Shown in pieces: positions 1 through 5,954 of a DNA stretch of 7,272 nt (the stretch's first letter is position 1; each line of letters opens with the position of its first letter). Position numbers and translations under genes: made by a program. Origin of the DNA: an uncultured Flavobacteriaceae bacterium (lineage in GTDB: Bacteria; Bacteroidota; Bacteroidia; Flavobacteriales; Flavobacteriaceae); the NCBI GenBank assembly GCA_913044085.1, contig CAJWNW010000081.1, positions 1 to 7,272 on the forward strand, in the 5' to 3' direction. The notes under the pieces are model-generated. The model ran no database searches, was not told where the DNA came from, and saw only the letters and a list, made by a program, of their open reading frames with translations.

Positions 1-446
1 GTTGAGGCTGAAAAGAAATCGGGAACAACTCCATAATAATTTTCAAGCCCAAAATAATGCGCATTTATAGGATTGGCATTGTCAAACTTCTTGGTGTATC
101 CCATGGCATAAAGACCGCAATTAGGGTGTGCTTTTCTCAAATTATAGAGTTCCTCAAGGTGGTTGCTTTTCCATAAATCATCAGCGTCCAACAACACAAT
201 CAAATTTGTACTTGCTTTTTGAATTCCGAAATTTCTCGCCTTGGATACTCCGCCATTTCTAATGGTATATATCTTTATTCGTTGGTCTTTAAAAGCTTTT
301 ACGAGTTCTAGGCTTCTATCAGTAGATCCATCATTCACAACAATTAATTCGAAATCTAAAAATGTTTGATTCAAAGCACTTTGAATGGTGTTTTCAATGA
401 ACTTTTCTTTGTTGTAAAGCGGTATGATGATAGAAAAAAATGGCAT
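1..446 (-). CDS. Family 2 glycosyltransferase, N-terminal part (truncated by window edge)
   Basis: This is a GT-A fold glycosyltransferase of family GT2, which transfers a sugar from a nucleotide-sugar donor, most likely during surface polysaccharide or glycoconjugate synthesis on the cytoplasmic side of the inner membrane. The 148 codons visible begin MPFFSIIIPLYNKEKF, the usual GT2 first strand. They continue with the nucleotide-binding VNDGSTD at residues 37-43 and the metal-binding LLDADDLW at about 85-92 (DxD-type motif, D87/D89/D90). The reading frame is open to the window edge, so the acceptor-binding half is missing. The ATG directly abuts the stop codon of the preceding glycosyltransferase (TAAATG), which implies co-transcription and probably translational coupling. 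It is the third visible gene of the ftsE-led group. The donor and acceptor sugars cannot be deduced. Family assignment is firm, the precise role is not. Confidence 0.9.
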   Translation of the reverse strand, partial: MPFFSIIIPLYNKEKFIENTIQSALNQTFLDFELIVVNDGSTDRSLELVKAFKDQRIKIYTIRNGGVSKARNFGIQKASTNLIVLLDADDLWKSNHLEELYNLRKAHPNCGLYAMGYTKKFDNANPINAHYFGLENYYGVVPDFFSAS

Positions 447-1331
447 TTAATCAATTGATAGAGCACAAAGGTAGCGCAATCGAAATAAATCAAATAAAAA
501 TAGGTTTGGGTTTTTGGCTTTCATATTGTCTTCTAAATTCCTTTTTATGAAAGCCGTTATTTTTAAAAAAATTGATGTCAAATAAAAGAATTCAAGGAAT
601 TTATAAGCCTTTAGAATAGAGATACTGTGTTTGCCTATTTTATTTTTTTTATAATTTTCGAATAGATTTGACAGAGCATTTTTTGTTTTTTCAATGAACA
701 CTTCATTGTCTTCAGCTTCATTAACAATGACCGGGTTGTCAATGTGAATTACAGCCATTGATTGACTTTTTAAAATGGCCCCAAATATGTAGTCATTTCC
801 ATAGGAGCTGTTCTCGATTTGGTTTAATGCACTTAACAGTGCGTCTTTGTGTGCCATAAAATTTGAGGAACAAACAAATTTGTAAGGGTTTTTAGTTCTT
901 TCAATTGCTTTTTTCTCTTCTCTTTTTTTCGCAAATTTTAGTCTCAAAACACCTGCCTTGGTATTGCTTGATTCGTCAAAATGACGGCCGCCAAACACAA
1001 AAGAATTTTCACCAATGTAGGCAATGTAATTTTTTAAGAAATTTTTATTCTGAGGGGTCGTATCTACGTCAATGTAAATCAAGCAGTCATATTGAGACGC
1101 TTCGGCAAGTAACAGTCTGTTTTTAATTCTTCCTAAATTTTTTTTGGATTCAATAAATTTTGCATTAGGAATAGAATTTATTTTTTGGTTCAACTCATTT
1201 TTAAGAGAAAATGAACCATCATCAATACAAATAATTTCAAATTTTAGTTCTAAAATCAACGCTTGCTTATCAATCTCACAGACCAGTGGATAAGCGTTGT
1301 AATCAAAACATGGAATTAAAATAGAAAGCAT
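447..1331 (-). CDS. Family 2 glycosyltransferase
   Basis: This 294-residue protein is a predicted GT2 glycosyltransferase. It opens with MLSILIPCFDYN, has IDDGS at 36-40 for nucleotide binding, and YIDVDTTP at 86-93 carrying the DxD metal ligand (D88/D90). It also has a SSNFMA segment at 155-160 and YGNDYIFG at 177-184, placed where GT2 enzymes carry the acceptor or catalytic-base acid, so D180 is a candidate base. Residues 247-262 are hydrophobic or amphipathic and may let the C-terminus sit on the membrane; there is no true multi-pass domain. The start overlaps the ftsE stop by one base (TAATG), and its own stop touches the next glycosyltransferase start, so all three genes look coupled. 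The gene is visibly richer in A/T than the cysteine synthase-like gene at 4687-5667, as is common for glycan-synthesis genes. Substrates are unknown. Confidence 0.88.
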   Translation of the reverse strand: MLSILIPCFDYNAYPLVCEIDKQALILELKFEIICIDDGSFSLKNELNQKINSIPNAKFIESKKNLGRIKNRLLLAEASQYDCLIYIDVDTTPQNKNFLKNYIAYIGENSFVFGGRHFDESSNTKAGVLRLKFAKKREEKKAIERTKNPYKFVCSSNFMAHKDALLSALNQIENSSYGNDYIFGAILKSQSMAVIHIDNPVIVNEAEDNEVFIEKTKNALSNLFENYKKNKIGKHSISILKAYKFLEFFYLTSIFLKITAFIKRNLEDNMKAKNPNLFLFDLFRLRYLCALSID

Positions 1332-2017
1332 TAACTGTCTTTTCGTTGTACGACTTCAAACACTTTTTTATCCTCACATCTAAGGGTTTTGCTAGGGTAT
1401 TTTAAAATCAAAGCATAATCGTGTGTGGCCATAAAAATGGTATTGCCTTTTTTGTTTAAATCCTGTAAAACTTCCATAACTTCCATACTTGTTTGTGGGT
1501 CAAGGTTGCCGGTTGGTTCATCTGCCAGGATGAGTTCTGGGTCGTTTAACAAAGCTCTGGCAATGGCGATGCGTTGTTGCTCGCCACCAGAGAGTTCAAA
1601 CGGAAATTTATCTTTCTTACTTTCCATATTAACTTTTGTTAAAACAGCTTCAATTTTTTGATTGATTTTTTCTCGTTCTTTCCAGCCTGTTGCTTGCAAT
1701 ACAAACTTTAGATTGCCATAAACAGTCCGTTCGTTCAACAGTTTAAAATCTTGAAAAACAATGCCAAGTTTACGTCTTAGAAAAGGTATTTTTTTGTCTT
1801 TTAAAGCCTCTAGGTTGAAGCCTACAATCTCTCCTTTTCCGTGGTTTAATTTTAGGTCGCCATAGAGTGTTTTTAACAGGCTGCTTTTTCCGGATCCTGT
1901 TTTGCCAATTAAATATACAAACTCCCCCTTTTTAACATCGATATTAATCTCGCTCAGGATTAGATTTTTATCTTGAAAAATGGAAGTATTTTCTAACTTT
2001 AAAACAGAATCAGACAT
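1331..2017 (-). CDS. ftsE: FtsE-type ABC transporter ATP-binding protein
   Basis: This 228-residue ABC ATPase is of the FtsE/LolD/MacB subfamily. It contains Walker A GKTGSGKSS (38-46), the Q-loop glutamine in VFQDFKLL (Q89), signature LSGGEQQR (142-149), Walker B LILADE (162-167, E167 catalytic), the D-loop in TGNLD, and the H-loop histidine in MATHD (H199). The FVYLIGKTGSGKSS opening, the RRKLGIVFQDFKLL segment and the length fit bacterial FtsE, which with the membrane protein FtsX couples ATP use to activation of peptidoglycan hydrolases at the division site. No FtsX lies beside it; from memory, flavobacterial ftsX usually sits elsewhere. It is the first gene of a coupled group with two glycosyltransferases. 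The main alternative is a LolD-like ATPase for the permease at 3385-4620, since these subfamilies are close in sequence. Confidence 0.85.
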   Translation of the reverse strand: MSDSVLKLENTSIFQDKNLILSEINIDVKKGEFVYLIGKTGSGKSSLLKTLYGDLKLNHGKGEIVGFNLEALKDKKIPFLRRKLGIVFQDFKLLNERTVYGNLKFVLQATGWKEREKINQKIEAVLTKVNMESKKDKFPFELSGGEQQRIAIARALLNDPELILADEPTGNLDPQTSMEVMEVLQDLNKKGNTIFMATHDYALILKYPSKTLRCEDKKVFEVVQRKDS

Positions 2018-2067
2018 GAATTTTATGTTATTTATTTTATAAAAGTATTACTATTCAAATCAATAAT

Positions 2068-2095
2068 CAAATTTCATTCAAACATTAAATTTCAA
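2068..2095 (-). promoter_or_regulatory. Weak candidate promoter for the ftsE group
   Basis: Read on the minus strand there is TTG (2095-2093), a 17-base spacer, and GAAATTTG (2075-2068), which differs from the Bacteroidota -7 consensus TAnnTTTG at its first base. This would place the transcript start about 45-50 nt before the ftsE ATG. Other near-matches, such as TTGATTTG at 2063-2056, are also present in this AT-rich stretch, so the assignment is tentative. Confidence 0.25.
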
Positions 2096-2115
2096 TCTAA
2101 AGATTGATTTTTTTT
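2092..2115 (+). terminator. Terminator-shaped hairpin with T8 tail, plus-strand orientation
   Basis: The arms TCAATCT (2092-2098) and AGATTGA (2101-2107) are complementary and are followed immediately by eight Ts (2108-2115). Because a 2-base loop is too tight, the practical form is a 6-bp stem with a TAAA loop. The stem is AT-rich and weak. The orientation is plus strand, yet both flanking genes are on the minus strand, so it would stop antisense transcription if it acts at all. Read on the minus strand it has only a short, broken T tract. Confidence 0.35.
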
Positions 2116-2151
2116 AAGATCTACGAAATTTTAAAATTTATTAAAAAAAAA

Positions 2152-3378
2152 CTACGGATAAAGAAGGTAATTTGCTCTTAATATTTTGAACTGTTCTAAA
2201 TCTTTCTGCCAAGATTTTTTAATTTCTAAAGCACTCCATCCTTTTTCTATTTGTTGCTGAAGGATTGTTTGTCCAGCTAGTTTTGTAAAAAAGGAGTTGA
2301 AAAACGAAGATTTATCAGTTGTATTTTCATAGGCTTCTATCAACCAATTAAGATTAATTTCATTCAAAAAATCAACATTTTTTAAATCTTTACCATAACA
2401 TGTTTTTGCATTGTGTTTTGGGTTTTTTGCACCAAAATTTGGCTTGGGTATAAATTGAAAAGAGTAGTTTTCGTCACCCAAAAAGGGACTCCCAAAAATT
2501 TGAAACTGATTTTCCGTTCCTCGCCCAACACTTACTTGAGTTCCCTCAAATAGACATAAACTTGGATACAAATTAATTGCCTTTTGATTGGGAAGGTTGG
2601 GAGAGGGTGGGATCGGCAGCATATAAGCGTCCTTTCGATTGTAGTTGGCGACTGGAATAACAATTAAATTACAATTCAAACCATCTTCTAACCAGTGCTC
2701 CCCATTGATCATTTTTGCAAATTCTCCAAGGGTCATTCCATGGGTTATTGGTACAGCGTGCATACCAACAAAGCTTTTGTAATTTAAATCTAAAACAGGC
2801 CCGTCCACATAGTGGCCATTGGGATTGGGTCGGTCCAATACAATGAGTGGAATGTCTAGAGCTGCACAGCCCTCCATCATATAATGCAAGGTGGATACAA
2901 AGGTATAAAAACGGGTTCCAACGTCTTGAATATCAAAAACAATAACATCTAAATCTTCTAAAACATTAGGATTTGGTTTTCGATTTTCACCATAAAGCGA
3001 TACAATTGGGAGTCCCGTTTTAAGGTCGACCCCCCCTTTAACGTATTCTCCGGCGTCGGCACGGCCTCTGTAACCATGCTCTGGCGCAAATACTTTTACA
3101 ACTGAAACATCACGTTTGATTAGAGAATCTACTAAATGGATATTGTCATTTTTTATAAGTCCACCGTTAAGACCTAAACCGGAACCGTTTTTAAAAATAA
3201 CGGAGGTTTGATTGGCAACGATTCCAACCCGCTTGTTTTTTAAAAGGGGCAGGTAAAGCTCCAATTGATTGGCCGCAACTTTCAAGGGCGCTTTGTTTTG
3301 ATAAGGGCTGCTATTTCCACAAGACAGAACTATCATAACAAATAATAAAGCTGTATTTTTGATTGAATTTAATAGCAT
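2152..3378 (-). CDS. namZ: DUF1343 / NamZ-like exo-beta-N-acetylmuramidase lipoprotein
   Basis: This 408-residue protein belongs to the DUF1343 family, now known as NamZ (GH171). NamZ enzymes of Bacillus subtilis (YbbC) and Tannerella forsythia release terminal MurNAc from peptidoglycan fragments. A lipoprotein signal peptide is clear: K7, a hydrophobic core, and lipobox VLSC with C20, followed by GNSS. No acidic surface-export signal follows the cysteine, so a periplasm-facing lipoprotein is inferred. Family motifs run in order: KRVGIVANQTSV (49-60), VFAPEHGYRGRADAGE (96-111, with E100 a candidate catalytic acid), SLYGENRKPNP (127-137), VIVFDIQDVGTRFYTF (145-160), LDRPNPNG (181-188), HAVPITHGMTLGEF (207-220) and FEGTQVSVGRGTENQFQ (277-293). 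Its start lies 6 bp from the divergent permease start, so its promoter must lie inside that gene. A run of seven Gs occurs on its coding strand (complement of 3030-3036). The family assignment is firm; activity is inferred. Confidence 0.92.
   Translation of the reverse strand: MLLNSIKNTALLFVMIVLSCGNSSPYQNKAPLKVAANQLELYLPLLKNKRVGIVANQTSVIFKNGSGLGLNGGLIKNDNIHLVDSLIKRDVSVVKVFAPEHGYRGRADAGEYVKGGVDLKTGLPIVSLYGENRKPNPNVLEDLDVIVFDIQDVGTRFYTFVSTLHYMMEGCAALDIPLIVLDRPNPNGHYVDGPVLDLNYKSFVGMHAVPITHGMTLGEFAKMINGEHWLEDGLNCNLIVIPVANYNRKDAYMLPIPPSPNLPNQKAINLYPSLCLFEGTQVSVGRGTENQFQIFGSPFLGDENYSFQFIPKPNFGAKNPKHNAKTCYGKDLKNVDFLNEINLNWLIEAYENTTDKSSFFNSFFTKLAGQTILQQQIEKGWSALEIKKSWQKDLEQFKILRANYLLYP
3354..3361 (+). 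promoter_or_regulatory. Candidate -7 element for the divergent permease gene
   Basis: TATTTTTG matches the Bacteroidota -7 consensus TAnnTTTG exactly and ends 23 bases before the TTG start codon, giving a short leader of roughly 15-18 nt. I find no TTG at the proper -33 spacing, so only half the promoter is supported. It lies inside the namZ signal-peptide coding region, as it must given the 6-bp gap between the genes. Confidence 0.4.
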
Positions 3379-3382
3379 TGGA

Positions 3383-3396
3383 TTTTGAATTTTGAA
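3383..3396 (+). repeat. Two tandem copies of TTTTGAA over the permease start
   Basis: Two perfect 7-base copies (3383-3389 and 3390-3396) sit over the TTG start codon and are followed by a run of Ts. Gain or loss of one copy could move the start relative to upstream signals. With only two copies this may be chance in AT-rich DNA. Confidence 0.5.
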
Positions 3397-4620
3397 TTTT
3401 TTATAGCCAAACGTCTCATCAGCGCTCAGTCCTATAAAAGTAGTGTTTCAGCACCAATAATAAAAATTGGTGTTTTGGCCATCGCGATCAGTACCATTGT
3501 GATGTTATTTGCAGTTGCCATAAGCGTGGGTTTGCAACAAAAAATAAGAGATAAGGCAGTCGCTTTTAATGGCCACATTACCATCTCTAACTTTGACACA
3601 AACTTGTCGGAAGGCGCGCAAGCACCCATAAAAAAAACCCAGTTGTTCTATCCTGAATTTAAAGAAGTTGCTGGAATCACACACGTTCAAGCAGTTGCTC
3701 AGAAATTTGGCATCATCAGAACTGAAACAGATTTTGAAGGTCTGTTTTTGAAAGGGGTTGGGAATGATTACAATTGGCAGTATTTTAAAGAATTTTTAAT
3801 TCAAGGTACACTCCCAAATTATTCTGAGTCTTACAGCGATGAAGTACTCATTTCGGAGCATCTGGCGAAGCGCTTGCTTTTTAAACTTGGCGATACCTTC
3901 CAAATGTACTTTTTAAAATCTGACTCTAGCAGCCCTCCCAGCATAAGGAAATTTAAAATTGTAGGTATTTTCAATTCTGGTTTTGAAGAGTTGGACCAAA
4001 CTTTCTTAATAGGTGATTTAAATCATGTACAGCGTTTGAACCGCTGGAGCAAAGATCAGGTAGGTCAATTTGAAGTATTTATACAAGATTATGAGGATTT
4101 AGAAGCCAAAGGATTGGAAGTTTATGCCGAAACACCTTCCACGCTGAATGCCCAAACGGTAAAGCAAAAATATCCTGTTATTTTCGATTGGATTGCAATT
4201 TTTGATAAAAACACATACGGCATCATTGCTATGATGATTTTAGTAGGCGTCATCAACATGATTACAGCCTTATTGGTTTTAATTTTAGAGCGCACCCAAA
4301 TGATTGGCATACTCAAAGCCCTTGGCAGCCGCAGTTGGAGCATTCAAAAAGTATTTATATACACCGCATCCTATTTGGCAATTACCGGTTTGATTCTAGG
4401 CAATGGAATTGGCTTGCTGTTACTTTTTGTTCAAAAACATTTAAGTCCAATAACTTTGAATCCTTCCGTTTACTATGTTTCCAAGGCACCTGTTGATATC
4501 AATTTATGGACCATATTATGCCTCAATTTATTGACCTTCACAATTTGCGTTTTGGTCTTAATTATTCCTTCTTATTTAATTGCGAAAATAGCGCCGGTGA
4601 AAGCTATTAAATTTGATTGA
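3385..4620 (+). CDS. LolC/LolE-type (MacB-PCD/FtsX) ABC transporter permease
   Basis: This 411-residue inner-membrane permease resembles LolC/LolE, which extract lipoproteins from the inner membrane for delivery to the outer membrane using the ATPase LolD. It has one N-terminal membrane helix (about 25-50), a roughly 225-residue extracytoplasmic domain (about 51-275), then three helices (about 278-300, 323-350, 374-400). The cytoplasmic stretch LERTQMIGILKALGSRSWSIQKVF (301-324) is the coupling segment typical of FtsX-fold permeases. FtsX itself is shorter, with a smaller extracytoplasmic domain. The start is TTG: an in-frame TAG at 3373-3375 leaves no ATG or GTG before M40, and MNFEFFIAKRLIS matches the usual Lol-type N-terminus. 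This start sits in a two-copy 7-bp repeat (TTTTGAA, 3383-3396). No lolD lies alongside; Bacteroidota often encode Lol permeases alone. Confidence 0.87.
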   Translation: MNFEFFIAKRLISAQSYKSSVSAPIIKIGVLAIAISTIVMLFAVAISVGLQQKIRDKAVAFNGHITISNFDTNLSEGAQAPIKKTQLFYPEFKEVAGITHVQAVAQKFGIIRTETDFEGLFLKGVGNDYNWQYFKEFLIQGTLPNYSESYSDEVLISEHLAKRLLFKLGDTFQMYFLKSDSSSPPSIRKFKIVGIFNSGFEELDQTFLIGDLNHVQRLNRWSKDQVGQFEVFIQDYEDLEAKGLEVYAETPSTLNAQTVKQKYPVIFDWIAIFDKNTYGIIAMMILVGVINMITALLVLILERTQMIGILKALGSRSWSIQKVFIYTASYLAITGLILGNGIGLLLLFVQKHLSPITLNPSVYYVSKAPVDINLWTILCLNLLTFTICVLVLIIPSYLIAKIAPVKAIKFD

Positions 4621-4640
4621 TAATAATTTAGCAATTACAA

Positions 4641-4672
4641 TTTGCCTTCATTTTGAAATTGCCGTAAATTTG
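4641..4672 (+). promoter_or_regulatory. Bacteroidota-type promoter for the CBS-like gene
   Basis: TTTG (4641-4644) is followed after 20 bases by TAAATTTG (4665-4672), an exact match to TAnnTTTG with -33 spacing in the accepted range for Flavobacterium. The transcript would start around 4678-4680, leaving a leader of about 7-9 nt before the ATG at 4687. This is the best promoter in the window and suggests the gene is transcribed independently of the permease 66 bp upstream, perhaps with read-through as well. Confidence 0.6.
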
Positions 4673-4686
4673 AAAAAAATTCCCTG

Positions 4687-5667
4687 ATGCAATACGCTGA
4701 AAACATTCTTGAAACCATTGGTAAAACCCCATTGGTAAAATTAAATAGAATTACGGCTTCCCTTCCCTGCTTGGTCTTGGCCAAATATGAAACTTTCAAC
4801 CCAGGAAACTCTGTCAAGGATCGAATGGCTTTACAAATGATTGAGGATGCAGAAGCAGATGGTCGTCTAAAGCCTGGGGGTACCATTATTGAAGGCACTT
4901 CTGGAAATACAGGCATGGGGCTGGCTTTGGCCGCGATTGTCAAAGGTTACAAATGTATTTTTGTAATGAGCGACAAACAATCTAAAGAAAAAATGGATAT
5001 TCTAAGAGCGGTTGGTGCTGAGGTGGTGGTATGCCCGACAGACGTAGCCCCTGATGACCCTCAATCTTATTACTCCGTTTCGAAGCGCTTGGGTGAAGAA
5101 ACGCCCAACGCTTGGTATGTAAATCAATACGACAATCCCAGCAACACCAAAGCACATTACCAAAGTACAGGCCCTGAGATATGGGATCAAACCAATGGTA
5201 AAGTGACCCATTTTATAGTGGGAGTTGGAACCGGAGGCACCATTTCAGGAGTGGGGGGGTATCTCAAAAAGAAAAACCCTAATGTAAAAGTTTGGGGTGT
5301 TGACACCTATGGTAGTGTGTTTAAAAAATACCACGAGACTGGTATTTTTGATGAGAAAGAAATTTATCCTTATGTTACAGAAGGCATAGGGGAAGACATT
5401 TTACCTGCCAATGTAAATTTTGATTTAATTGATGGGTTCACTAAGGTTACAGATAAAGATGCCGCCGTCTACACCCAACGCTTGGCCAAAGAAGAAGGGA
5501 TGTTTTTAGGAAATTCTGCCGGCGCTGCCATAAAAGGGGTACTACAACTCAAAGATGCGTTTGGACCTGAAGATGTTGTCGTGGTATTATTTCACGATCA
5601 TGGGAGCCGTTACGTTGGAAAAATATTCAACGACGATTGGATGCGCGAGATGGGATACTTGGATTAA
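4687..5667 (+). CDS. Cystathionine beta-synthase-like / cysteine synthase family PLP enzyme
   Basis: This 326-residue fold-type II PLP enzyme catalyses beta-replacement on serine or O-acetylserine, giving cysteine (with sulfide) or cystathionine (with homocysteine). Visible features are NPGNSVKDR (38-46) with PLP-binding K44, the substrate loop TSGNTG (71-76), the phosphate loop GTGGT (181-185), EGIGEDILP (232-240) and GNSAGAA (275-281), whose S277 should contact the PLP ring nitrogen. The pattern resembles the catalytic core of eukaryotic cystathionine beta-synthase: MIEDAEADGRLKPGGTIIEG, LAAIVKGYKC, and especially the ending KIFNDDWMREMGYL, matching the CBS-type KFLSDRWMLQKGFL. It lacks the heme-binding N-terminus and regulatory CBS domains. 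Related genes are often labelled cysM or cysK; I leave the symbol blank because sequence does not settle sulfide versus homocysteine. It has its own promoter candidate. A G7 run lies at 5253-5259. Confidence 0.9.
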   Translation: MQYAENILETIGKTPLVKLNRITASLPCLVLAKYETFNPGNSVKDRMALQMIEDAEADGRLKPGGTIIEGTSGNTGMGLALAAIVKGYKCIFVMSDKQSKEKMDILRAVGAEVVVCPTDVAPDDPQSYYSVSKRLGEETPNAWYVNQYDNPSNTKAHYQSTGPEIWDQTNGKVTHFIVGVGTGGTISGVGGYLKKKNPNVKVWGVDTYGSVFKKYHETGIFDEKEIYPYVTEGIGEDILPANVNFDLIDGFTKVTDKDAAVYTQRLAKEEGMFLGNSAGAAIKGVLQLKDAFGPEDVVVVLFHDHGSRYVGKIFNDDWMREMGYLD

Positions 5668-5680
5668 TTTTCTAAAATAT

Positions 5681-5712
5681 TTGACAAGCATCTGCTTTTA
5701 AATCCAAATTTG
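5681..5712 (+). promoter_or_regulatory. Candidate promoter for the pspC-like/potassium channel pair
   Basis: TTG (5681-5683), 21 bases, then CAAATTTG (5705-5712) resembles the Bacteroidota promoter with a single mismatch (C for the first T of TAnnTTTG). It ends 11 nt before the ATG at 5724, an arrangement similar to that upstream of the CBS-like gene. Read-through from that gene across the 56-bp gap is also possible, since no terminator hairpin is visible there. Confidence 0.4.
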
Positions 5713-5723
5713 TAAATTGCAGT

Positions 5724-5951
5724 ATGAAGTTATTTTACGAACTTTTATTTTTTTTACAGCGTCATGGGTTTCATGTTTGCCAACGCATTGCCGACCGATT
5801 TGGCATGCGGGCTAGAGTGGTGCGAACTTCTTTTATATATGTGACATTTGTAACTGTTGGTTTTGCATTTGCATTTTATTTATTTATCGCCTTCTGGCTC
5901 CGTATAAAAGATACTATTTTTTCAAAGCGAAGTTCCGTATTCGACATATAA
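5724..5951 (+). CDS. Small PspC-domain membrane protein
   Basis: This 75-residue protein carries a PspC-like domain. The stretch RIADRFGMRARVVRTSFIYVTFVTVGFAFAFYLFIAFWLRIKD (about 21-63) fits the family pattern: a short helix with an AxxxG segment, an arginine before the membrane helix, a hydrophobic span (about 37-59) and an ending tryptophan. In enterobacteria PspC is an inner-membrane sensor of the phage shock response that acts with PspB and PspA. This protein is shorter than E. coli PspC and is often labelled a transcriptional regulator by transfer, but I see no DNA-binding domain, so a membrane partner or sensor is more likely. It lies 3 nt upstream of the potassium channel gene, so the two are probably made together and may act together. 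No PspA or PspF homologue is in the window. Confidence 0.75.
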   Translation: MKLFYELLFFLQRHGFHVCQRIADRFGMRARVVRTSFIYVTFVTVGFAFAFYLFIAFWLRIKDTIFSKRSSVFDI

Positions 5952-5954
5952 GAC

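Larger units (their letters stand above)
2018..2151. other. 134-bp AT-rich spacer between namZ and ftsE
   Basis: This non-coding spacer separates two minus-strand genes. It holds a weak promoter candidate for ftsE, a hairpin with a T-run on the plus strand, and a 14-base AT-only palindrome (aaattttaaaattt, about 2126-2139) just past the namZ stop. The size and AT content suggest that ftsE starts its own transcript and that namZ ends here, but no convincing minus-strand intrinsic terminator is present. Confidence 0.6.

Noticed and set aside
905..1126. Open frame on the plus strand opposite the GT2 glycosyltransferase
   Set aside because: It lies entirely antisense to a gene with clear GT2 motifs and shows no recognisable domain or signal peptide.
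1425..1661. Open frame on the plus strand opposite ftsE
   Set aside because: It is antisense to the conserved ABC signature and Walker B region, where codon constraint commonly leaves open shadow frames.
1331..3378. namZ, ftsE and the glycosyltransferases as one operon
   Set aside because: A 134-bp AT-rich gap with a possible promoter separates namZ from ftsE, unlike the overlapping junctions further down.
3432..3690. Two overlapping minus-strand open frames within the permease gene
   Set aside because: They are antisense to the first membrane helix and following domain of a well-supported permease; hydrophobic residues in the shadow come from the complementary codons.
4635..4943. 102-residue minus-strand open frame over the start of the CBS-like gene
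   Set aside because: It covers the antisense of the PLP-binding region and the promoter; the translation is proline- and serine-rich with no family resemblance.
5724..5951. Calling the PspC-like protein a DNA-binding transcriptional regulator
   Set aside because: No helix-turn-helix or other DNA-binding segment is visible; a single membrane span fills most of the protein.
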